From Aplectana chamaeleonis (lineage: Eukaryota; Nematoda; Chromadorea; Rhabditida; Cosmocercidae): DNA of 64,000 nt. The stretch lies in the NCBI GenBank assembly GCA_029168955.1, contig JAPDOI010001543.1, positions 1-64,000 on the forward strand, read 5' to 3'. This document shows, in pieces, positions 55,486-64,000 of the stretch (its first letter is position 1; the number at the start of each line of letters is the position of its first letter). The notes below the pieces were generated by a model that did not search any database, was not told the DNA's origin, and saw only the letters and a list, made by a program, of their open reading frames with translations. The position numbers and the translations under genes were made by a program.

Positions 55486-57165
55486 CCACCGAGTTTGTTT
55501 TGAACAATAGGTCGTTCCAAGTTATGCCCTTAGCTGGGAACGGGGCACGGTGTACCTCAGGTTGGTTGCCATCTTTATGTGGTGACGGCGGTTGTTTGCC
55601 ATGTGCCCAGCGGCAGAAGCAGGCGACAGCAGGTAAGCTGTGCCTCGCTCGCCGAATGCATGGGAAATGGTGTAGTCTGCTTTTTGAGAAAGGGAAAAAT
55701 CGTAGACACGTCTACTTCAAGAACCTCAAAAATCGCTTGACCTACGGAATTTTGGGATGGCTGAGAATACGAGGAATAATCCGAAATGTAATTATCGAGC
55801 CTGGCATAATAACTGAATAAACCTTTAGGGCTGAAGCTTCGGTTTGAGAGCTTCCCAACTTACTATCTGGTCTAGGCACTGAGTTGTCACCCATTTTCTA
55901 TCCGTCGGCCTATCTCGTTAGCCTTCGCTGCTCCTGTGATAGGTCAGCGGCAGAAAAGTGGGCGGGTCACCCGCTCCCAGCTGGAGACCTAAATAAAAAC
56001 CCTGTTCTATCCCTCGATACCCTTGAGGCCTAAAATCGACTGAATTCTTTTCATTCAGAATGCGTGCAAAAAACATCTCTCACTTGGGGCAGCTCGCGTT
56101 AAACTGGCGGCTCTGTGGCATCTATGTCGCGGTTTGTTGCTGTGGCGGTTTGTTCGCGTTAGACACCCCATTTACTACCACCCCTAAAGTCTTTGTCATT
56201 GAAACTTGCAAGAATAACAAGAAAAAATGAAAACTTACAAAAAAAGTGAATAATAGAGAAAAAAACATTTTTTTCTGTTAGTTCGTATCCATAGAAAAGA
56301 CTTTAGCATACTGATAGTGTCTGTGTGTGAGGGAAAACTTACCGTTCTTCAACGTTTCTTATGTTTTTTCTTGTGAATATCACGAGAAACTTACACATTT
56401 GTCGTGGATTATGGCAGCACGTCCGCAATCTAGAGTATGCTTAGTGGAAATACGCAATCACACAGCCGCGAGTAATGCACTGAACACAAGCAATGGGGTA
56501 CCCTTGCCTACGTTTGGAGAAGACGCCATCGAAGAGACCACTGAACTCGCGTTGGGAACGCCTGACTCGCGCGAGTTTGAGCTCTTTGCTTAGATCATAA
56601 GCGTTCTCCTGATCAAACTGATGTGGGTGAGCTACTGGTCCGGACTCCCGACACTGGCTAGGAACCATGAGTGTCTGTGATTACGGTTTACGATTTACGA
56701 TTCTTACGATTCATGGTGTTTTTTGGCCTCGTAATACAGTTTGTGATTTCGTAAATAAAAGTACATGCGATTGAAGTGAATCGCATAGCATCTACATACA
56801 ATTGACCTGCTCTGCTCCCACTTATTGTATACTCATGTTTTTGGTCTGGAGATGGGATCATCTCCAGCGTCTGACTACAACACGACCCGATTATCAACAT
56901 TTGAAGTGTTTCTATCATTATAACGCGGAATACACGGTCGGAGTTCGAGGTGCTGGGTACCAGGTCCGCGTTGCACACCGCTCGCGTTTTACTAACTGCC
57001 GCCTATGATACAATGTACTCTAAAAGTACTCTTTCCGGGAGACTTCGTTTTCGATTTTATGATTAAGAGCAAGCGTCCCGAATTCAAAATAAAATAGGAA
57101 TTGAAAATTAAGATTCTAGAACAAGTTTACGGCCTAGAAAAGGACGATAACACTGTGTCACACTA
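55486..57165. other. No feature recognised
   Basis: A 127-codon frame (55,437-55,820) begins inside the SINE head and has no known domain. No repeat ends found. Imperfect ACGATTTACGATTCTTACGATT repetition lies near 56,690. Confidence 0.45.
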
Positions 57166-58296
57166 TTTTGTTCCTGGCTTCTAAGTGTTATATTTCAATT
57201 GCTTGTGTCTAAAGTATGTGAAAAAATGACTTTATTCAGAATAAACTCCGTTTACACTACAACAGCGCGAGGAAAACCCGTTTTTGTCAAAATAGAAAGA
57301 TTTCTATGGAGTTCCGGCATTATAAACAGTTAAAAACATAAAAATGCACAAGGAATAGACAAACACAGTCGGAAAACACTTAAGAAGGTTCAGAAATGTG
57401 TAGATTTTCTAGATTTACGATTGTACTGTGAATCACATTCTTGGAGTTGCACCCATATGTAGTCCCTCATCATGTTTTGTTATACTGTCCTACATAGGTT
57501 ACGACTCTGCCCGAGGCGAGGGTCAGGGCTGGTATATTCGTCGGATCACAGATAATGAGGATCATAAAATGTGAGGATTACGCCTAGCTGTTGAACAGGT
57601 GGGCGAGAGCGGTTTGGTGCAATCCCGTTGCAGTTGTTCACGGCTTCCTAGGTGATCACAAAGAAGAAAGCTATGTGGAGTTGGTGCACTATCATAAAGA
57701 ATTACGCCAAAATGGGATGCAGAATGTCTCTGAAAGTCCATATCATTGATTCGCATCTTGAGAAATTCAAGGAGCATTGCGAGCACTTTCATCAAGATAT
57801 GTTGGACTTTGAACGCCGTTACCAAGGACAGTATACTGAAACCATAAGGGGGAACTAAATTTGGGTGCAATTCGAGAGAGGTTCACAGTACAATCGTAAA
57901 TCTAGAAAATCTACACATTTCTGAACCTCGTTGAGTGGTTGCCGACTGTGTTTGTCTATTCTTTGTGCATTCTTTGTTTTTTCCTGATCAATGTGCCGGA
58001 AATGAATAAAAATCGTTCTATTTTCACAACAAAAAAAAGATTTTTCTTCGTGCTGTCGTCGTGCAAGCAAAGTCTGTGTCTAATCAAGAGATTTTTCACA
58101 TACATTAGGCGTAAACAATTGAAATATAACACTTAGAAGCCAGGAACAAAAATTGTCTTGCATAAACACGCGATTTTCCAAATTTCATTGTCCTAGTCAC
58201 AAAAGCGAAGTTTTCGTGGGATAACAGCGATTTCTTATCTGTTCTAGACCTAACGGGTTAGAAAAACACAATTTCACTCCAGGAACAGAAAAAAGT
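57166..58296 (+). mobile_element. FHQDI-domain element, copy 2
   Basis: Same plan as copy 1 but in the opposite orientation: arm 57,166-57,440, coding block 57,500-57,858, arm 57,860-58,152, unique tail 58,153-58,296 ending CCAGGAACAGAAAAAAGT. Arms share ATAGACAAACACAGTCGG, TTCAGAAATGTGTAGATTTT and TCTAGATTTACGATTGTACTGTGA. It is not flanked by the K or J sequences that surround copy 1. No obvious target duplication. Confidence 0.75.
57500..57858 (+). pseudogene. FHQDI-domain protein, broken copy
   Basis: Blocks ARVRAGIFVGSQIMRIIKCE and VAVVHGFLGDHKEESYVELV appear in one frame, interrupted by a TAG after KCEDYA. The frame then shifts by about 57,715, after which MGCRMSLKVHIIDSHLEKF, FHQDMLDFERRYQGQY and TETIRGN follow to the stop at 57,858. 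Relative to copy 1 the conserved blocks are the same and in the same order, with at least one stop and one frameshift, so it cannot make the full domain. Confidence 0.75.
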
Positions 58297-58550
58297 TAAA
58301 ATTTGGCAAAAAATACGCCCTCTTCTTGAAGTACACCTCTATTAGAGGTACACTCAAAGAGAGGTCTGAAGAATAGAAGTACATGTATCTCTGCAGGAGG
58401 AAATATGGTATATCGGCCCGATCTGAAATCAGAACTTACCGGATCTCAGCTGAATTTCGGAGATGACGCGCTCCGGTAAAAGTTCAAACATGACAAACCA
58501 ATTATATACAGAAACTACTGACCCTTTATCCATACTTTTTTTTGGCATAT
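58297..58550. other. No feature recognised
   Basis: Contains the short symmetrical GTACACCTCTATTAGAGGTAC (58,331-58,351). Nothing else seen. Confidence 0.4.
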
Positions 58551-58558
58551 GTTCACAA

Positions 58559-59034
58559 CAGGGATGAGCGGAAATTTTTTTCTGAACTTCGGAAATCGGA
58601 AATCGGAAATCGGAAGGACCTTCTCAATTTCGGAAATCGGAATTCGGAAATCGGAAAGCCAAAAACCATCGGAAATCGGAATGCGGAAATCGAAATCGGA
58701 AATACATTCAGTGAAATTCTTAACGCTCATCCTGGTGACTGCGTGTACCAAAGAACTTGAACTTATCCTTCTTTACTGAAAGTTTTCATGCAAAAACAAT
58801 TAACTTTGGCTTTGTGAAAAGTGAAAACGGACCTCGAATCCAAATTCAGCGCCCAAAATAACCCTCTGGGAATTTGGCCAGGGAGTGCGTAAAAATTTTT
58901 TATCACGTGAATATTTCCGATTTCTTCCGCATTTTCAGGCTTTTTTTCGGAAATCGGAATTCGGAAATCGGAAGGCCAAAAACCATCGGAAATCGGAATT
59001 CGGAAATCGGAAATCGGAATTCCGCTCATCCCTG
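58559..59034. mobile_element. hAT MITE family H copy 2, perfect 8-bp duplication
   Basis: CAGGGATGAGCGGAA and TTCCGCTCATCCCTG are perfect inverted ends. GTTCACAA lies immediately outside each (58,551-58,558; 59,035-59,042), the 8-bp duplication of hAT transposons. Subterminal blocks of CGGAAATCGGAATTCGG sit at both ends, in the same orientation, each with GCC(A)AAAAACCATCGG. 476 bases, no transposase. A clean duplication implies recent insertion. Confidence 0.93.
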
Positions 59035-59042
59035 GTTCACAA

Positions 59043-59670
59043 GAGTGAACGCCCGCTGGATGAATCATAATCAAAGTTGAAACCTGGAACTGATGCTAAA
59101 ATAGGCCACATTTTATGATTTTTTTCAATTCGGGTATAAAGGATTGAGCTAATTAAATTTCAATCTCGTTGCTACGTTAGCCGCAGTCAGGCTTTTAAGA
59201 ATCAATGGCGGAGAACGCCGGAGTGACTTCACACTGGGAACATTAACATTGTAGAGTGCATTCATCAAAGAAAATTATGAGATTTGGCTGTATTTTAGTC
59301 ATCAAGCTGCTCGACTGGGAACGAACAATAGAGAGAGACCGCCGCAACCACCTCCACCAACGTCGATGCGACTTCAACCAGGCCAGCTCTGTTAGCATTT
59401 ATTCGCTTACAAACATTTATTTTCTTCTTGTCACACATGATCAACCGCTCACCGGTTTGAATTCGATTTTCGGTGACTAAACACTCTTCATTCTGGGAGA
59501 CCACCTTGTTTTTCCATTCAATTTGTGCCAGCTGACTCTGGGACAAGTGCTGATCATGCAGGTGGAACTTGGGTGCACTGAATGTCTATCTCATGCCTTT
59601 GCTCCTACATGCTCGTAATTTTACTAGGGATGCTGATCGAATCCGCAGCTAATTCCAACAAACCTCTGCA
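59043..59670. other. No feature recognised
   Basis: Opposed open frames of 74 and 83 codons (59,256-59,546) lack recognisable content. Confidence 0.4.
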
Positions 59671-59968
59671 TCTCACCGGTCAACGCTAGCAGTATGATGG
59701 TATTTCCTTTCATTGAAGAAAATTAGCGGTCAAACTTGAAAGTTATGAGTTTTCAAGAATTCTTCAATGATAGAGATTACCACCGTATACCTTTATCGAT
59801 TTTTCAGAATTATAGATTTTATTGATTTTCGCAAAAATCAACACAAGACTGTAGAAGTGGATCTAATCGATAGAGGATTTTCAATAACCCGAGGAAAAAT
59901 CAACTCGGTCACTTATTTTCTACAGTAAAGGTTAAACGCATTGCACTGCTAGCGTTGGCCGATGAGAT
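59671..59968. mobile_element. MITE family N copy 2
   Basis: TCTCACCGGTCAACGCTAGC and GCTAGCGTTGGCCGATGAGA pair as ends. About 298 bases, colinear with N1 at 47,131. Better preserved ends than copy 1. Confidence 0.78.
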
Positions 59969-60047
59969 TCAGAGTTTTGTGGGAGCAGCTCGGCTGGCAC
60001 ACGTGACGCGCTCGGCGGAAGGGCTATGGTGCACTTTTACGACACAC

Positions 60048-60170
60048 GCCGGGATCATACTTCCAGCGACGAGCGACGCGACTCAATGCATACCATCAGT
60101 ATCGACCGGAAGTCGATATGCCTGATACGCACTGCCGCTGTCGTCCGTCGCGGGAAGTATGATCGCGGCC
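60048..60170 (+). mobile_element. Tourist-like MITE family E copy 5
   Basis: GCCGGGATCATACTTCCAGC ... GGGAAGTATGATCGCGGCC, 123 bases. Flanks do not retain a clear TAA duplication. Confidence 0.85.
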
Positions 60171-60474
60171 ACACGGTCGCGTCGATCTGCGCAGCAACAG
60201 CGACCGCTTTTGCAGTATGTCAGCCCTCCGCGACACGCCACAATGATAAGTGTTCCTTCCACGACCGATGCCGTTGCTTCGATGCGGGTCCCGCCGCGAT
60301 ATGTTCTGAATTGCATGCCTGTCGCCTACGACAGCGACGAGGTATGCCATACTTCGAAAACCGCTGCGCGCCGGTCGTCGTTGGGGCACGTTAACCGCGG
60401 AGCCCCTAGCAAGAAAAATAGTGGCCTCTGGGTTAACGCGCTCGAACGACGACGTGCGCGCAGCGGTTTTCTAA

Positions 60475-60610
60475 GGCCTCTTTCAGAGTTCGATCGCTGT
60501 GCGACGCGATGGGACGATAAGCATGAGCATCGATTGGGATCGCGTCGCACGTCGATCTGCATTCAAAACATGCCATCGCGGCGATCAGCGATCGCACTCT
60601 GACAGAGGCC
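60475..60610. mobile_element. PIF-like MITE, single copy
   Basis: GGCCTCTTTCAGAGT and ACTCTGACAGAGGCC are inverted ends (13 of 15), with TAA on both sides (60,472-60,474; 60,611-60,613). 136 bases. GATCGCTGTGCGACGCGAT and ATCGCGTCGCAC pair inside, so most of it folds. Confidence 0.8.
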
Positions 60611-60734
60611 TAAAGCGCGCATCACGTATACGAGCCGAGCTGCTCCCGCTATGTGGGTTTCTATCAACATAACATTTCACTGTAACGCCATTGACAAAAA
60701 GAACGATGTCAAATGCGGCTTTGACACTTGTACC

Positions 60735-60906
60735 GTTAGGTCCGTGGCTTGTTTCCTCAAGAAAAAAACATTTGAATTTAAACCACGGCTGGTGCAGCGC
60801 TTGGCTAGTTATTACCAGCCAGCCTTTTGTGAGATCTAAACCGCCGCGCCAGCTGCGGTTCAAACTCAAATGTTTTTTCTCGAAGAAACAAGCCATGGAC
60901 CTAAGC
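60735..60906. repeat. Fold-back hairpin
   Basis: Arms 60,735-60,801 and 60,842-60,906 pair: GTTAGGTCCGTGGCTTGTTT with AACAAGCCATGGACCTAAGC, and AACATTTGAATTTAAACC with GGTTCAAACTCAAATGTT. A loop of about 40 bases. No target duplication. Confidence 0.7.
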
Positions 60907-61386
60907 ATACAGAGCCATGGCTGAAACAGCGACGTGTTCATGATATCAAGCCAGGTGCTCTAAGTTAACGCAGAGTGATCTTTCTTTTTCGAAACCATTG
61001 CAGCGTCTTGCCGATGAAAGTATTGCCGCTAAGTATTGCTAGGATAGCACTGCGTGACAAAGGAGGGCTGCGCACAACTTTTGTTCAGGAATTCGAGAAA
61101 AGCGGTAGGGCGCTTGAAGCTTCTCTCACCGTCGTCAATTGTATGGCTTCGCTGCCATATGATTGCTACCAGTAGACTACGGTTTTGAAATGCCGTCTGA
61201 ATTTTTCATGAGAAGTCGTGACCCGATGTAGAGCGGCGCGCATGATGAGGGCCGGCAGGCGAATACATTAGCGCAACACCCGCTTTGGTCTGTCGGATTA
61301 CGTCAGACGAAGTCCACGAGTTAATCGAAAGCTAGCGTGCTGCGAAATAGCAGTGCTACTAGAGACGATATCATCGCGAGCCGTAA
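60907..61386. other. No feature recognised
   Basis: A 66-codon frame only. No repeat ends. Confidence 0.4.
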
Positions 61387-61485
61387 GGCCGCGTTTATAC
61401 CTCCAGCGATTATACCTCGACTGAAGATCGATATGCCTGCTATGCACTGTCGCTATCGCTGGTCGCGGGAAGTATGATCCCGGCC
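61387..61485 (+). mobile_element. Tourist-like MITE family E copy 6, internally deleted
   Basis: GGCCGCGTTTATACCTCCAGC ... GGGAAGTATGATCCCGGCC, TAA on both sides (61,384-61,386; 61,486-61,488). 99 bases. It lacks part of the left interior. Confidence 0.82.
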
Positions 61486-61579
61486 TAAGTTGCAAATAGC
61501 GACTTATCGTCCGTCTCATTCCATAAGGAAGCCGAATTCAGTTACCACATCGCCTCAAATGCTGTACATAGAGGCTATT

Positions 61580-61830
61580 CGGGCAGCCTATCACGAATCT
61601 GCAGCCCGTTTATCGATTTTCGATAATTTACGGTAGGTTGCGGGCTTAGACTTGGCTCAAAATTTCATTGTGGGTGTTATTTGGGACGCTGAACACGAAC
61701 TACAGGTCCATTTTTCGATTTTCGAAATTTTAAGGTAGGTATCACCTGTTAAAAGGCATTATGCCTACCGTAACCTACAGTAACCTTAAATCTGGCGCGG
61801 AATAGATCCCATATTCGGGTTCAACGCTCT
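61580..61830. repeat. Dispersed repeat family P copy 2
   Basis: TTTACGGTAGGTTGCGGG, GACGCTGAACACGAACTA, TCCATTTTTCGATTTTCG and CTACCGTAACCTACAGTAAC match the order seen at 27,168-27,495 and 63,840-64,000. Confidence 0.5.
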
Positions 61831-62061
61831 TAATAACCCCCAGTTAAAAGTTTTGAGCCGAATCCGAAAATTTTTTTTTGAACACCCCGAAAATTCCCTC
61901 GTGGGAATTACCTTTTTTTGAAGCAATAAAAATGCTGTTTTTTCAATCTTCGCAGTCATTTAGCCAATTCCAAGCACGGGTTATTTTTTTATAAATATAT
62001 ACCCTCACAGATTTATGTTGATATTCTAATCCATCTATAAAATATGCTTCTCCTAGTTTAA

Positions 62062-62505
62062 GGCAGGGTTTGCGAAAAAAAAACGATTTTTGAGTTCTCT
62101 TTATGAGAATGTAGATTTGGTCGTCACAAAAGTAAAAATAAGTGAAAAAAACCCAGAAATTCGCGGGGAAAACGCTCAAAAACAAGGTATAACGGCTAAT
62201 TACAAGTGTCGGTCGTCCCCCTAATTAACGTGATTTTCATTAATGCTTGTTTATCCGCCTTTAATTTGCTATTAGAATAGTCAGTAGTCTACAGCAAAGC
62301 TAAGAAATTACTTTAAAAGCAAAGTAAATGCTGACAAAACAGGTATTTATAGAAATCTCCATAGTTGGGGGCGGGAGGACACCGAGCAATAACTTGTTCC
62401 TCAGCGTTTTTTCTCCGATTTCTCTTATAATTTCACTTTTGTATTGGCCAGATCTACCTTTATATGAGGATAGCACAACCACCGATTTTATCGAGAACCC
62501 TGCCT
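62062..62505. mobile_element. MITE family D copy 2
   Basis: GGCAGGGTTTGCGAAAAAAA ... ATCGAGAACCCTGCCT. TTAA precedes (62,058-62,061) and TCAA follows. 444 bases, matching D1 in length but inverted in orientation. Subterminal GTAGATTTGGTCGTCACAAA and GGCCAGATCTACC pair. Confidence 0.82.
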
Positions 62506-63210
62506 TCAATACTTGACTAGTGCGAGATTCAGATTCTTACAAATCAGCGGGAAACTAAAAAAAACCCTTTCGAAGCTCTCTATTCACCTCCTTTACAGGA
62601 TTATGACGCATCCTTGGTATCTCCGTGACCACCCACTAACTCAGACATTAAAGGGGTAGCACGTCGGCACAATAGGGGTTGCCTCCCGGGTCAATTATTG
62701 GATTTAGCTCCTTGTTGTGAGCAGCGGCTGCTGCTAGCAACAGCATATGCTGCCAGCACATGCTATCAACCACTCCGGTGGTATCGAGTATGATCCTCGC
62801 CACGGTCCGCAGCAAGGACATCGTCTTCGCCGTGCTCCACATGTGGAAGATCACCTCAGCGTCCGAAATTGAAGTTCGAAGAGTGGCGCAAGGTCACCTT
62901 CTCGGACCGACCTCAAACGGCCATCTGCCCCCTCAGTGACTGACCGTCTTTCGTACCCGCTGCTCTCGAACAAGAGGATGCTGCAATGTTCACTCCTATC
63001 AGACAAATCAAGGGCTGGGATTGTCAGCAGACAATAGGACAGAGGGCTGCCGAACACGCGCGTGCCAGGATAACAGAGGTGCTATGTCCGAGCACGAGCA
63101 GCAGGAGCTCCTGCTGTTAGAAGTAGCTACAGCAAGAGTGCTGCTAATCTCTTTGTACGCGGTTTTAACCCCTATTGTGCAGACGTACTACCCCACAACT
63201 GTCTGAGAAG
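62506..63210. repeat. Dispersed repeat family Q copy 2
   Basis: From about 62,650: CACAATAGGGGTTGCC, CAGCATATGCTGCC, ATGATCCTCGCCACGGTCCGC and GCAAGGACATCGTC are shared with 22,925-23,300 in complement. A second end, CCCCTATTGTGCAGACGTACTACCCC, lies at 63,170-63,195. The first end's GGGGTAGCACGTCGGCACAATAGGGG (62,653 on) is its near complement, so this copy has inverted ends about 550 bases apart. Confidence 0.55.
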
Positions 63211-63839
63211 ATAGGCAAAAAATCCAGAAGAAAAACCGAGTTCAGAGTGTAGTTTGCCTCTCATAGCCAGTGCGGAAAACAGTAGCAAAAGTTTGCTTCG
63301 TTTGTAGAGATATTAATATACCTTGATTACGGATTCAAATGAACTAGAATCCCGGATGTTTGTTGTGAGGATCTAAAAAAAAGGTAACCAAACCGCCCAG
63401 TCGTATATGCGGTCCATCCACAGCAACGGGCCAGATTTAAAAATTGGGCTATATACCGGAAGCTCACAAGAGAAGAGAAGAATGTTTCAAACTTTTCTCC
63501 AAAGTTCTAGAGGTATGAAAGTATTGCGAGCTACATTCCGCAGCAAACTTTTTCGAGTTTTCTGCAAAGTTTTTGGAACCTCACAATGAAGTTACCTTCA
63601 GTTAGCAGTAAGGGTTCGAGATAGCAGTTCGCTGTCCTGTAGCAGGGTCGCTAAGGATAATTCGTGTCAAAAGGGAAGTACACAAAGCGTAGGTCGGATT
63701 TGCGAAAACGACTAGTATCGTTAGTATTTCTTCTGGCTCAATAGGAAAAATTCGTAGTATCCGACCCGAGCTGCAGGTTCAAAAAAGTTATGAGCATTTT
63801 TCAGGCCTCGTGAAAAGGCATCAGGCATTTTTTTGGGAA
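63211..63839. other. No feature recognised
   Basis: No repeat ends or motifs. Confidence 0.45.
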
Positions 63840-64000
63840 TTCAAAAAAAAGTTCTCGGATTTAGACCAAAACTTGTATGTAGGGGTAATCTAGGGTGGTG
63901 AACACGAATCTGGAGTCCATTTGTCGGAACTTCGAGGTTAACTGTAGGTTACGGCAGGTAACATGTAATTGAGGGAACAAAACCTACCTTAGTATGTTGA
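63840..64000. repeat. Dispersed repeat family P copy 3, cut by window edge
   Basis: GGTGGTGAACACGAATCTGG, GTCCATTTGTCGGAACTTCG and TAGGTTACGGCAGGTAAC match copies 1 and 2 in order. The right part continues beyond the window. Confidence 0.45.

Noticed and set aside
55134..55520. 128-codon minus-strand ORF.
   Set aside because: It runs antisense through the tRNA-like SINE head and has no motif of its own beyond that.
58590..59020. CGGAAATCGG repeats considered as a CRISPR-like or satellite array.
   Set aside because: They are subterminal repeats within a hAT MITE with defined ends and target duplication. No unique spacers, and the genome is eukaryotic.

Overview
This is eukaryotic, repeat-dominated DNA, most likely an intergenic or gene-poor stretch of a parasitic nematode genome, with a strongylid or hookworm as my best guess. 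Two things point there. One is a copy of the nematode spliced leader SL1 matching at 21 of 22 positions (45,307-45,328). The other is that the reverse-transcriptase and Penelope-like fragments read like families I associate with hookworm assemblies; that is recall, not a search. I see no convincing host protein-coding gene, rRNA gene or functional tRNA gene. The longest open frames are either mobile-element fragments or have no recognisable content. Adding up my calls, about two fifths of the window is identifiable mobile or repetitive DNA.

Protein-coding relics are all from mobile elements. They are a broken RTE-like LINE reverse transcriptase (4,330-3,301, minus), two pieces of a Jockey/CR1-type LINE (2,863-3,140 plus; 40,596-39,889 minus), two head-to-head Penelope-like fragments (24,942-26,487) with complementary damage, and two copies of an element encoding a protein domain that ends in an FHQD(I/M)...ERRYQGQY motif (34,981-36,109 and 57,166-58,296). 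A candidate LTR at 45,015-45,352 contains the SL1-like sequence. A tRNA-derived SINE head lies near 55,405-55,485.

Most other structure consists of short non-autonomous DNA transposons (MITEs), here given letter names. Group 1 has TTAA target duplications and mostly begins AGGCA: families A (15,528; 16,755; 17,824), B (32,435; 52,829; 53,532), C (26,503; 29,316; 52,256), D (8,405 decayed; 21,349; 62,062), J (5,264; 34,307), T (44,194), and L (21,798; 36,871), which shares the TTAA but not the AGGCA end. Family I (19,734) also has TTAA but with CCC ends, as in piggyBac. Group 2 has TTA/TAA duplications, as in PIF/Harbinger: E (six copies), K, M, O, and singletons at 32,026 and 60,475. Group 3 is hAT-like: H, of which 58,559-59,034 has a perfect 8-bp duplication. 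Fold-back elements with no assigned superfamily are G, N, R, S, V, W, X and Y.

Layout: 1-5 kb holds LINE debris; 5-14 kb scattered MITEs; 14-24 kb dense MITEs including three A copies and a palindrome between two E copies; 24-27 kb the Penelope pair; 27-34 kb sparse MITEs; 34.3-36.7 kb a three-layer nest (J containing K containing the FHQDI element); 37-43 kb mostly featureless except one LINE fragment; 43.6-47.5 kb a tandem repeat, a large fold-back and the SL1-bearing LTR; 48-49 kb a tandem pair of O; 50-54 kb R and a C-B-B cluster; 55-64 kb the SINE, the second FHQDI element, a hAT MITE, E copies and decayed repeats. The elements do not form a pathway. Their nesting and relative decay record the order of insertion.
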